Shown: positions 26,618 through 34,116, counted from the stretch's first letter. The stretch is 64,000 nt of DNA from Glaciecola sp048820975 (GCF_048820975.1 NZ_JBMEUF010000001.1:1054001-1118000); one strand, 5' to 3'. The notes: a model not told the origin generated them from the letters alone. Made by a program: numbers and translations.

Positions 26618-28228
26618 TTGATAAACAGTATAAAGTTACCCGCTATTAAACAGGGCGAACAGCTTGTTATCCTATTGCCGATACTATTCTGCTTTATCTA
26701 CCTGCTGTCGAAAAACATTAGCTCAACGGCGCAACAAGGTTATGTTGCAAATGTCGAAATCCATAAAAGCGATAACCCTATACCGCTTGATGCTGCTGAT
26801 GATGCTTTTAATTGGCAACCGATGAAAAATGGAAGTTTTAATCTTGGCCGTCATAGTAATGGGTTAATTAGAATACAGTTAGATCATTCAAAGCTGCCTT
26901 ATCAAGGCGACTTAGTTTTTGCTATCGCTCGAAATAATATTTTTACCGATGCTATTTTGTACTATCACCATAAGAATATGCTCGAAGAGAAGTTACTTAC
27001 CCCCTCAACCATAGATAATAAGTTACTCTCAAATACACTTACTAAAGAAGCGATAAATAGTCCCGTCTACATATCAATTTCAGGTCGCTATTTACGTGGT
27101 GAGTTACTTATTCTCACAGCTAAAGAATTTGCATCTTACATTAAAAGCTCATCGGTAAAAGATGGTATTTATTTCGGTTTTATCATCTTATTTTTATTGT
27201 TTAGCTTGCTAGGTTATGTTTATTTTCGACAAGCAATATTTCTTAAATACGCTGCTCTACTTATTTGCATGTTTTTGTGGGTAGCAGCAGGTGAAGGTTT
27301 GTTGGTAAGCACCTTCCCTCAAATTCAAGGCCTCCCCTTTTTTACGCCTAATGGACTAGGGCTGCTGTTTTTCATTTGCTTTGCCTATTTTAGTTACGAC
27401 TATTTAAAACTTGCTGACAGGCAATCAAAAGCTAGCCAGCTACTCAAATATAGTCAGTCGATACTTATTTTCATTTGGTTATGTTATTGCGTTTCCTTTG
27501 AGCGCGCTGATCCTACCCTTTATCAAATCGTTTATGGGTTAGCATTGCTCAAATGTTTATTGGTTGTTGCTGTGACATTTGTTACCGCCATACGAACTAC
27601 GTCTGATCAAAGAAAGCGAAGCAGGTATTATCTTTGTGCGCTCATTGCGTTTGTTATTTGTAGTGTTATTTCTGGCTTATCTGTTACCAATATCATTGAC
27701 TATTACGCTGGCTGGACATTTATTAAAGTGAGCTTTTTAATTGAAATGCTCTTGCTTGCGAGCGGGCTTATATACGGTTACAAGGTAACCTTGACCAATT
27801 ACGAGGATAAAACGCAGCAACATAAAATAGTTGAAGAAAAACTAACGTCAACGCAGCAAAAACTAGCTGAAAGTAGCTCTATTATAGAAAACAATAACAA
27901 TCGCACCTCCCTATGCCCTCAAATTGCTAAGGTCATTGCATTGCTTAATAAAACTTTATTTATCAAAGCTACTGGCAATTATTCTGAAATAGTTTATCAA
28001 AATGGTGCAAGCACTAAAGAGCTTCTAGTCGACACCAACCTACAAGCAATAGAAAATGCCTTGGGTGCTCAAACTATAATTCGCTGTCACAAATCCTATA
28101 TGGTAAAAGCAGGCGTAAATTATAAGCTTACACGAAGAACATCAGCAGATTTTGACTTAACCTTTGCAGAGCACCGCATACCTGTCGGACGTAAGTATCT
28201 TAAAAACATTCGCTCAGCCTTTAATTGA
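26618..28228 (+). CDS. Membrane-bound LytTR-domain transcriptional regulator
   Basis: This is a one-component membrane regulator of 536 residues. After one N-terminal helix (LVILLPILFCFIYLLSKNI) comes an extracytoplasmic domain of about 150 residues, a block of about seven helices (residues about 185-390), a short coiled coil (EEKLTSTQQKLAESSSII), and a C-terminal LytTR DNA-binding domain (LFIKATGNYSEIVYQNG through RIPVGRKYLKNIRSAF). The layout resembles 7TMR-DISM sensors fused to LytTR. TTG at 26618 is the only start that keeps the first helix; nearby ATGs are out of frame. It may control the divergent hydrolase gene, which is inference. Confidence 0.8.
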   Translation: MINSIKLPAIKQGEQLVILLPILFCFIYLLSKNISSTAQQGYVANVEIHKSDNPIPLDAADDAFNWQPMKNGSFNLGRHSNGLIRIQLDHSKLPYQGDLVFAIARNNIFTDAILYYHHKNMLEEKLLTPSTIDNKLLSNTLTKEAINSPVYISISGRYLRGELLILTAKEFASYIKSSSVKDGIYFGFIILFLLFSLLGYVYFRQAIFLKYAALLICMFLWVAAGEGLLVSTFPQIQGLPFFTPNGLGLLFFICFAYFSYDYLKLADRQSKASQLLKYSQSILIFIWLCYCVSFERADPTLYQIVYGLALLKCLLVVAVTFVTAIRTTSDQRKRSRYYLCALIAFVICSVISGLSVTNIIDYYAGWTFIKVSFLIEMLLLASGLIYGYKVTLTNYEDKTQQHKIVEEKLTSTQQKLAESSSIIENNNNRTSLCPQIAKVIALLNKTLFIKATGNYSEIVYQNGASTKELLVDTNLQAIENALGAQTIIRCHKSYMVKAGVNYKLTRRTSADFDLTFAEHRIPVGRKYLKNIRSAFN

Positions 28229-28264
28229 GTCTAAATTCTAAATGCATTAAAAGTGACTAAGGTT

Positions 28265-28280
28265 GCATAATCCCTTATGC
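28265..28280 (+). repeat. Short perfect inverted repeat after the LytTR gene
   Basis: GCATAA and TTATGC flank TCCC. It lies 37 bases past the stop codon and 11 bases before the module end motif. No T run follows, so it could be a weak transcription stop or a protein-binding site near the recombination junction. Confidence 0.3.
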
Positions 28281-28290
28281 TACTAAATTG

Positions 28291-28322
28291 CATCTACCTT
28301 TATTATCTTTTGGCTGGCCGAC
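28291..28322 (+). other. Candidate attachment junction before displaced nth copy 2
   Basis: CATCTACCTT, then 11 bases (TATTATCTTTT), then GGCTGGCCGAC, where nth homology begins. The same 10-mer sits at the same distance from the boundary at 30734, and 17 of the 21 flank bases agree between the two sites, although the preceding cargo is unrelated. The intact nth lacks this flank. Confidence 0.6.
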
Positions 28323-28554
28323 CATAGCCGTTGATACGCATATCTATCGAGTAAGTAACCGCACTAAGCTTGCCATGGGTAAGAACGTTGATAAGGTTGA
28401 AGAAAAGCTGCTTAAGGTTGTGCCAGCAGAGTTCAAAGTCGATGTGCACCACTGGCTAATCTTGCATGGACGCTACACCTGTATTGCACGCAAGCCGCGC
28501 TGTGGGTCTTGTATAATTGAAGATTTGTGTGAGTTTAAAGAGAAAACCGAGTAG
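28312..28554 (+). pseudogene. Displaced nth 3' fragment, copy 2
   Basis: These 243 bases encode GWPTIAVDTHIYRVSNR through to the iron-sulfur cluster motif and stop, the last 80 codons of endonuclease III, in one open frame. It lacks the N-terminal half with the catalytic Lys, so it cannot be a working enzyme. Protein differences from the intact gene are only Ile to Leu in EEKLLKVV and a final Asp to Glu, while many third codon positions differ. This indicates that it came from a functional nth in a related lineage rather than from recent duplication. Confidence 0.9.
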
Positions 28555-28788
28555 CCTTAAGTCCGTTTAGAGTTGTTGAAACAACCAATGGTCGGATTTA
28601 AGTCATTGTATTTTCGAGATGCTGCCTCAAGCGATAAGCAAACTTAACTCTAACGGGGTTCCGACAATGTAAGCTATCCATTCATTTAAATAATCGTAAT
28701 TTAGGCCCATTATTGCCACACTAACTACTAAATAATACATGATTCAAGGATGACAATAGTGTAAATACAGCAAAAAAGAGAAACATAC

Positions 28789-29694
28789 TCATGCTAGACC
28801 TTCTTTCTTCGCGCGATAATAGAAATATAAAGCCATAAAACAACCAAGGATTGGCATTACAATACCAAATTCATCAATGTAAAAGTAACTTTGCTCACCC
28901 TTGTTTGTGAGTGGCGTAAAAACTCGCTGAATGAATAAGTTGTGACTCGCGTGCAGAAAAACGGCAGGCCAAAGGCTGTTAGACTTGAATGTGAAATAGG
29001 CATAGACGATCCCTTGGGGTAGCACTGCCATCGTAAAGATAAACATTTGAATGACGAAGTTGCCTTGTCCTGCATTGTAGTCTGTAAACAAGATGGCTGG
29101 CCAATGCCAAATAGCCCAGATTGTGCCGGAAAACAAACCCACCGCCCAAAATGGCATGACTTTTTTCAGCTCCCAGATAAAAAAGCCACGCCAACCTATT
29201 TCTTCACCCAAAGCACGCGCTGCTGAACCAACCATACCAACGCTTGCAATAATGGCAATAAATGCAATGGCCACAAATACACTGGCTTCATCATTCCCCA
29301 ATAGCTGCTTGTTCCAGTATTTTAGTGTATCGATGTTACCAAAGGTGCTGCCACCTAAATTAAACACCCATACTGGTAAATAAATCATTAAGCCGTATAG
29401 GATAGGTAAACACCAAGCAAAACGGATCCACTTCCAATCTCCCCAACCCCAAGGCAAGCTTGCGATAGGCCGTTTGATTATGACACACGTTAATAGAGCC
29501 GCTATGCCAGGAGACCACATAACGCCGGCCACAAGAATTGAAGGTGTAGCCCCCTGATATCCCATCATCCCGCCGAAGATTGACGTAATCATGAATGTAA
29601 GTAGCAAAAATAAACCAATTGCGCGCCATGCAGATTGTTTGATTACCTTGGCATTTGTCATTGCATCTAGGGTTTTTAAAGTAGTGTCACTCAT
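28789..29694 (-). CDS. CPBP-family intramembrane metalloprotease
   Basis: This is a 301-residue inner-membrane protein of the CPBP (CAAX protease and bacteriocin-processing, Abi) family. About eight helices carry the motifs: ALGEEIGWRGFFIWEL (EExxxR), SGTIWAIWHWPA (FxxxH-type box) and FLHASHNLFIQ (HxxxN-type). Bacterial members act in bacteriocin self-immunity, membrane protein turnover or prenyl-protein processing; the target here is unknown. The ATG overlaps the stop of the TetR gene (ATGA), so both are made from one message and the regulator probably controls its own operon. Confidence 0.88.
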   Translation of the reverse strand: MSDTTLKTLDAMTNAKVIKQSAWRAIGLFLLLTFMITSIFGGMMGYQGATPSILVAGVMWSPGIAALLTCVIIKRPIASLPWGWGDWKWIRFAWCLPILYGLMIYLPVWVFNLGGSTFGNIDTLKYWNKQLLGNDEASVFVAIAFIAIIASVGMVGSAARALGEEIGWRGFFIWELKKVMPFWAVGLFSGTIWAIWHWPAILFTDYNAGQGNFVIQMFIFTMAVLPQGIVYAYFTFKSNSLWPAVFLHASHNLFIQRVFTPLTNKGEQSYFYIDEFGIVMPILGCFMALYFYYRAKKEGLA

Positions 29695-30329
29695 TTTATT
29701 TCCTTAGCTGAAGACATTTTGATTGAGCGTAATATGATGTCTGAGAAAACCTTGTCTCTTGCCTTAACGTCAAGATTTTCAAAAAACGCCATGCGCTCAA
29801 ATCTGTTTGTGATCATAAGATCAGCTAAGCCATGAGCAGCAACCCATGCTGCCATTACATCCATCATGCCTTGTTGATTTTGATTGGGATCAATCTTGAT
29901 AATATTGCAAACATCTGTAATAAGCTTATCAAATGCCTTATTTGCGCCATCATGCAATTCCTTGTTTTGTCGATTGGTGTGCTCAGAAGAGAACATCAAA
30001 CGAAACAGTGCAGAATGGCTTATAGCAAAATCGATATAACCGAGACCAGAAGCGGCGAGTTGTGAGCGAGGAGAAGGAGAAGCCTCGCGCTGGCGCTCTT
30101 CTTGCGTTCTTATAAACCGACGATAACCTTCTGCCGCTAAGGCAGTTAGAACTCCTGTTTTATCTTTAAAATGGTGAGCAGGTGCTCCGTGACTTACGCC
30201 CGCGCGTTTAGCTACTGAGCGCATCGAAAAAGACTTCACTCCTTTTTCAATTAGTTCATCTTCAGCAGCTTTTAGTAAGGCCTGCTGTAGGTTACCGTGA
30301 TGATATGTCGAATCTGTTTTAGTTTTCAT
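29691..30329 (-). CDS. TetR-family transcriptional repressor
   Basis: This is a TetR-type repressor of 212 residues. The helix-turn-helix lies at residues about 10-55: YHHGNLQQALLKAAEDELIE, then FSMRSVAKRAGVSHGAPAHH. The C-terminal ligand and dimer domain is predicted helical with no recognised ligand. It is first in a two-gene unit with the CPBP protease, and a long palindrome lies 22-57 bases upstream of its start, a probable autoregulatory operator. Confidence 0.92.
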   Translation of the reverse strand: MKTKTDSTYHHGNLQQALLKAAEDELIEKGVKSFSMRSVAKRAGVSHGAPAHHFKDKTGVLTALAAEGYRRFIRTQEERQREASPSPRSQLAASGLGYIDFAISHSALFRLMFSSEHTNRQNKELHDGANKAFDKLITDVCNIIKIDPNQNQQGMMDVMAAWVAAHGLADLMITNRFERMAFFENLDVKARDKVFSDIILRSIKMSSAKEIK

Positions 30330-30350
30330 GGTTTCAAAATATCAGCTTAT

Positions 30351-30386
30351 CTAGTCATTGTCTAGATCAATTTAGACAATGACTAG
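30351..30386. promoter_or_regulatory. Palindromic operator for the TetR regulator
   Basis: CTAGTCATTGTCTA and TAGACAATGACTAG form perfect 14-base arms around an 8-base spacer, GATCAATT. The centre is about 39 bases upstream of the tetR-type start codon, where its promoter must be. Arm length and position are as expected for a TetR dimer site. Confidence 0.8.
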
Positions 30387-30733
30387 ATTTTAGTTAATAG
30401 TGTACCATTAATTAAAATAGGCTCGAAAGAGTCAACCGTAGCAATACTAACAACTGGTGGTAATTTAACTTCTTGACGCTGATTCCACTGACTGAAGAGT
30501 CAAGTCTTCGTAGGAACTTCTTCTATTTCCTCATGCGTTATAGGGGAATTAAATCAGTTCAATTATTGTTTTTCGGCTGGCAGTTCAGCCCGTCCAAAAT
30601 TCTAACAACGCGATGTGAAATTAACAAAAGTTAATCGTATGTCGACTTCACGCCCTGAGCTGTATGACACCTGAGTTCTTATCTACTTTTACCAAAGGCA
30701 CAAAACAGTCAATCTCTTAGATGTAAAACCAAA
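30387..30733. other. Non-coding spacer of module 2
   Basis: About 350 bases between the TetR operator and the third nth copy. I find no supported open frame or RNA. An inverted repeat TAGATGT / ACATCTA with an 8-base spacer at 30718-30739 overlaps the shared end motif and might be a recombinase binding site. Confidence 0.5.
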
Positions 30734-30765
30734 CATCTACCTTCCTTATATTTAAGCTGGCCGAC
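30734..30765 (+). other. Candidate attachment junction before displaced nth copy 3
   Basis: CATCTACCTT, 11 bases (CCTTATATTTA), then AGCTGGCCGAC, the start of nth homology. Spacing is identical to the junction at 28291. The TAGATGT / ACATCTA inverted repeat at 30718-30739 overlaps its left part. Confidence 0.6.
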
Positions 30766-30997
30766 GATTGCTGTGGACACGCATATTTATCGAGTAAGTA
30801 ACCGCACTAAGTTAGCCATGGGTAAGAACGTTGATAAGGTTGAAGAGAAGCTCCTTAAGGTGGTTCCTGCTGAGTTTAAAGTTGACGTACACCACTGGCT
30901 TATTTTGCATGGACGTTATACTTGTATAGCACGCAAGCCGCGCTGTGGCTCTTGTATTATTGAAGATTTATGTGAGTTTAAAGATAAGACTGAGTAG
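30755..30997 (+). pseudogene. Displaced nth 3' fragment, copy 3
   Basis: This is a third 243-base copy of the nth 3' end, open from the Trp-Pro-Thr codons through the iron-sulfur motif to the stop. The first codon reads Ser instead of Gly and the tail ends in Asp-Lys-Thr-Glu; otherwise it is the same protein with many silent changes against copies 1 and 2. Under a serial insertion model this last copy is the oldest, perhaps the native end of nth. A stem-loop follows it at 31017-31034, which could be the original terminator. Confidence 0.9.
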
Positions 30998-31016
30998 CTT
31001 TAGTTTTATGCTTTCA

Positions 31017-31034
31017 CAACAGCAAAGGCTGTTG
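31017..31034 (+). terminator. Stem-loop after nth copy 3
   Basis: CAACAGC and GCTGTTG pair around AAAG, followed by CAATTTTG. This is a modest terminator-like hairpin about 20 bases after the third nth stop codon. Confidence 0.45.
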
Positions 31035-31054
31035 CAATTTTGAACGATTAGTTA

Positions 31055-31276
31055 TTAGCCGAGCACCTTAGCCTTAGCGTCATTTTGAATGCGTCCATTT
31101 TGATGTAATAGATGTCGTTTTTGACGTATTCCAGACATAATAAAAATCTCATCATCCCAAGCTTGATTAGGGATCTTTTTGGTACACGCTAATTTCAGCA
31201 AATGACATATATCAGCCTTTAATTTTCTTAATTCCGATAGTGTCGATGCGCTGTAATCGCCGCTTATAAAATTCCA
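31055..31276 (-). pseudogene. Open frame remnant of unknown origin
   Basis: On the minus strand a frame of 73 codons without an early start codon runs from a TAG just above 31276 to TAA at 31055. It reads like a protein: it contains SGDYSASTLSELRKLKADIC, then HLLKLACTKKIPNQAWDDE, and ends in KAKVLG. I do not recognise the family. It probably is the C-terminal end of a decayed gene. The rest of this gap up to 31587 shows nothing else that I can support. Confidence 0.35.
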
Positions 31277-31587
31277 CTAAAGAAACTGACCGTGTAATAC
31301 TGTCACTAGCTTTGCAATTATTACTGTTTTAGGGCTGAGGTTCCCAGTTTTTCCCTGTCTAAAAATATCATTCCCTTTAAACTAAACATGTCTACATAAC
31401 TGATGCCTTCTAACGTGAGCACGCGAAAACATATAATATTTCACGATTGGAATAGCCCTTGCTACATCTACATCATTCTAACCTTGCGCATGCGTCTCAG
31501 CTTAATTTAAGCGGAAAACTTAGCCAGAGCTAAAACAAAGGCTAAGAATGATGAGCGCCGCCGCAATTCAGCAAGAGGACAATAACA

Positions 31588-32781
31588 TTGCAAAACATCA
31601 ATAATTCAAGGTCAACTCAGCCAGAAATACATAACGAAGCAAACAGCGAAAAAAGCGCCTTCCCCTCATTATCAGCGCCATTAAAAATGGGCAATATTCA
31701 GCTCAATAATCGTGTATTCATGGCGCCGCTAACACGCTCACGCTCTACTCCTGAAGAAAATTTACAAACGCCATTGCACGCCTTGTATTACGCACAGCGA
31801 GCTTCTGCGGGCCTGATTATCTCTGAAGCCACACAAATTAGCCCTCAGGGGCAAGGTTATGCATGGACGCCGGGTATTTTCACTAACGAGCAAGTGAGCC
31901 ATTGGAAGGTCGTCACAGATGCAGTGCATAACGCCGGAGGGCGAATTTTCTGCCAGCTTTGGCATGTTGGAGCTATTTCACATCAAGTTTTCCAACCTCA
32001 TGATGCGCCCCCATTTTCATCAAGCGAGTTTCAACCTGAAGGTGAAGCCTTTGTTGGTGATTTACTACCTGATGGCCCAACAGTGCCACACCCAAAAGCA
32101 CAGGCGATGACGCTTGAAGATATCGCCAATCTAAAACGTGATTATCGTCACGCGGCAAAATGTGCAAAAGAAGCTGGCTTTGATGGTGTTGAACTGCACG
32201 CAGCGAACGGGTATTTGCTAGACCAATTTATACGCTCATCGGTCAATAAACGAGACGACCAATATGGTGGCAGCGTAGAAAATAGATTGCGCTTGCTTGA
32301 AGAAGTTATTGACGTTATTGCGCAAGAAATACCAAGTAGCAATATTGGAGTACGCCTATCGCCGACCGGCGGACCTGGTGGTAGTTATGATGATGACCCA
32401 GAAGGCACTTACATGGCCGCCGCTAAAGCGATATCAGGTAAAGGCGCTGTTTATTTACATGTAGTTCGCCCGAACAACCACACAGGTGATGGCTCAGGTA
32501 TTGAGAAGGGAAATAAATTGCTTAAGGATATGCGTGCAGCCTTTAGTGGACTATTTATTGCGAACGGTGAATTTAGCCCACAAGAGGCTAATAAATGGAT
32601 TGAAAACAAGGACGCTGATGCAGTGGCATTCGGACGCTCATTTTTAGCTAACCCAGATTTACCGGCACGCATCGCCAAAGATGGCCCGTACAACGAGCCA
32701 AATGAAGAGACATTCTACGGTGGCGGCAGTGAAGGCTATGTAGATTATCCGTCTCTGAATTGCATTAAATCAGCCTTGTAA
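31588..32781 (+). CDS. Old Yellow Enzyme-family alkene reductase
   Basis: This is a FMN-dependent NAD(P)H oxidoreductase (NemA/XenA-like) that reduces activated C=C bonds or nitro compounds in the cytoplasm. About 397 residues. NRVFMAPLTRSRS is the N-terminal barrel strand, HAANGYLLDQFIRSSVNKR followed by DDQYGGS the FMN and substrate region, and FGRSFLANPDLPARI the C-terminal phosphate-binding loop. The TTG start at 31588 has an AGAGGA about 8 bases upstream and adds a polar leader of about 33 residues; MGNIQLNNRVF, the typical family start, is the alternative. The alcohol dehydrogenase gene follows on the same strand. Confidence 0.92.
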   Translation: MQNINNSRSTQPEIHNEANSEKSAFPSLSAPLKMGNIQLNNRVFMAPLTRSRSTPEENLQTPLHALYYAQRASAGLIISEATQISPQGQGYAWTPGIFTNEQVSHWKVVTDAVHNAGGRIFCQLWHVGAISHQVFQPHDAPPFSSSEFQPEGEAFVGDLLPDGPTVPHPKAQAMTLEDIANLKRDYRHAAKCAKEAGFDGVELHAANGYLLDQFIRSSVNKRDDQYGGSVENRLRLLEEVIDVIAQEIPSSNIGVRLSPTGGPGGSYDDDPEGTYMAAAKAISGKGAVYLHVVRPNNHTGDGSGIEKGNKLLKDMRAAFSGLFIANGEFSPQEANKWIENKDADAVAFGRSFLANPDLPARIAKDGPYNEPNEETFYGGGSEGYVDYPSLNCIKSAL

Positions 32782-32917
32782 GGGCTGCTATTTCTATGTG
32801 ACCTTTAAGGGGCTTGCTTGGCTTATGAAAATAAGCCTTTCACTTTTATAACCTCGCCGACGTGGACATTAGAAAACTGTGATCCACTTCGCACTAGCTT
32901 TAAACAAGAGAGAAACA

Positions 32918-33973
32918 ATGACTACTATTTCAGCATACGCAGCAAAATCAGAAGACGGCAAAATGGCTCCTCATGAAATTAAACGCCGAGCGCTAGGTGA
33001 GCACGATGTTCAAATCGACATTCAGTTTTGTGGTGTGTGCCACAGTGATTTGCACGCGGTTAACAACGACTGGGGCAACTCAAATTATCCTTTAGTGCCT
33101 GGCCATGAAATGATTGGTGAAGTAAGCGCGGTAGGCGACAAAGTGAGTAATTTCAAAGTGGGCGATACAGTGGGCGTAGGTTGTATGGTAGATTCCTGTC
33201 AAACCTGTGAAGCTTGTGACGACCATTTAGAGCAGCACTGCTTAAATGGCGCGACCATGACCTATAACAGCAAGTTAAAAGACGCAGCTGACGATGAAGA
33301 AGACATCACGCAAGGTGGCTACTCTAAACAAGTTGTTGTTAACGATAAGTTTGTACTCAAGGTCCCTAAAAACCTAGATAAAGCCGCTGCCGCCCCACTC
33401 TTGTGCGCAGGGATCACCACGTACTCTCCATTACACCAACACGGTGTGAAAGAAGGTATGACGGTGGGCGTTATTGGGTTAGGTGGTTTGGGGCACATGG
33501 GTATCAAGTTCGCATCTGCTATGGGAGCGCATGTGGTGATGATCACCACCTCTAAAGAAAAGGCTGAAGATGCTAAAAAACTCGGCGCTGATGATGTGTT
33601 AGTTACAAAAAACGAGGATTCTATGAAAAAGTGGCAGGGTAAGTTTGATTTCTTGCTCAACACCATTCCTGTGGGGCATGACGTGAATCCATATCTTTCT
33701 TTGCTTAAATACAATAGCACTATGTGTTTCGTGGGTGCCATTGAGCCCCTTGAGGCGGTTAACGGTGCAACTATGATTGGCGGGCGTAAATCGCTTGCAG
33801 GTTCACTTATTGGTGGGATCAAAGAAACCCAGGAAATGCTCGATTTTTGCGGTGAGCACAATGTAATCTCCGAAATTGAAAAAATTGATATGAAGGATAT
33901 TAATGACGCATTTGAACGAATGAAAAGTAACGATGTGCGCTATCGCTTCGTGATTGATATGCAGAGTCTATAA
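32918..33973 (+). CDS. Zinc-dependent NAD(P)-alcohol dehydrogenase, cinnamyl/YahK type
   Basis: This is a medium-chain alcohol dehydrogenase of about 351 residues, acting on aldehydes and primary alcohols. CGVCHSDLHAVNNDW and PLVPGHEMIGEV provide catalytic zinc ligands, DSCQTCEACDDHLEQHC the structural zinc, and GVIGLGGLGHMGIKFA the Rossmann loop. The sequence pattern is that of the YahK/AdhC group, usually NADPH-linked. ATG at 32918 follows AAGAGAGAAACA and gives the usual N-terminus; an earlier in-frame start at 32879 lacks a site. With the upstream OYE gene it could detoxify unsaturated aldehydes. Confidence 0.93.
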   Translation: MTTISAYAAKSEDGKMAPHEIKRRALGEHDVQIDIQFCGVCHSDLHAVNNDWGNSNYPLVPGHEMIGEVSAVGDKVSNFKVGDTVGVGCMVDSCQTCEACDDHLEQHCLNGATMTYNSKLKDAADDEEDITQGGYSKQVVVNDKFVLKVPKNLDKAAAAPLLCAGITTYSPLHQHGVKEGMTVGVIGLGGLGHMGIKFASAMGAHVVMITTSKEKAEDAKKLGADDVLVTKNEDSMKKWQGKFDFLLNTIPVGHDVNPYLSLLKYNSTMCFVGAIEPLEAVNGATMIGGRKSLAGSLIGGIKETQEMLDFCGEHNVISEIEKIDMKDINDAFERMKSNDVRYRFVIDMQSL

Positions 33974-34088
33974 TGCCCTCTGCCAATGGAGAATCGGAAG
34001 CCTGTTTTTAAGCCGCACTAACCTTACTATGAGCAATAACGTCGATAATTAACAGATAAATCATAGCTCAACTCAATAAAATTAAACC

Positions 34089-34116
34089 TTAGGAGGCTAA
34101 TACCTAGACCTCCTAA
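34089..34116. terminator. Possible terminator hairpin after the dehydrogenase gene
   Basis: TTAGGAGG and CCTCCTAA pair across 12 bases between convergent genes. The T run is poor in both directions, so function is uncertain. Confidence 0.35.

Larger units (their letters stand above)
25033..28311 (+). mobile_element. Putative integrase-less module 1 inserted at the nth 3' end
   Basis: If insertion occurred at the GGCTGGCCGAC site inside nth, this module comprises a replacement nth 3' end (25033-25275), a body of about 3 kb with a beta-lactamase-fold hydrolase and a LytTR regulator, and the end motif at 28291-28311 just before the displaced copy. No recombinase gene is present. The boundaries come from the repeat positions; the mechanism is inference. 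Confidence 0.5.
28312..30754 (+). mobile_element. Putative integrase-less module 2 inserted at the nth 3' end
   Basis: By the same logic as module 1, this unit has an nth 3' end at its left (28312-28554), a body with a CPBP protease and TetR regulator, and the shared end motif at 30734-30754 in front of the third nth copy. About 2.4 kb. No recombinase gene is visible. Boundaries are seen; the mechanism is inferred. Confidence 0.5.

Noticed and set aside
28288..28554. A separate small gene of 88 codons starting at ATG 28288
   Set aside because: The first eight codons come from the module end and the rest is the nth 3' end. It lacks the helix-hairpin-helix and the catalytic Lys, so it is treated as a displaced fragment, although a stable iron-sulfur peptide cannot be excluded.
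33319..33861. Minus-strand open frame of 180 codons opposite the alcohol dehydrogenase gene
   Set aside because: The plus strand is a complete, motif-rich dehydrogenase; the antisense frame has no recognisable domain.
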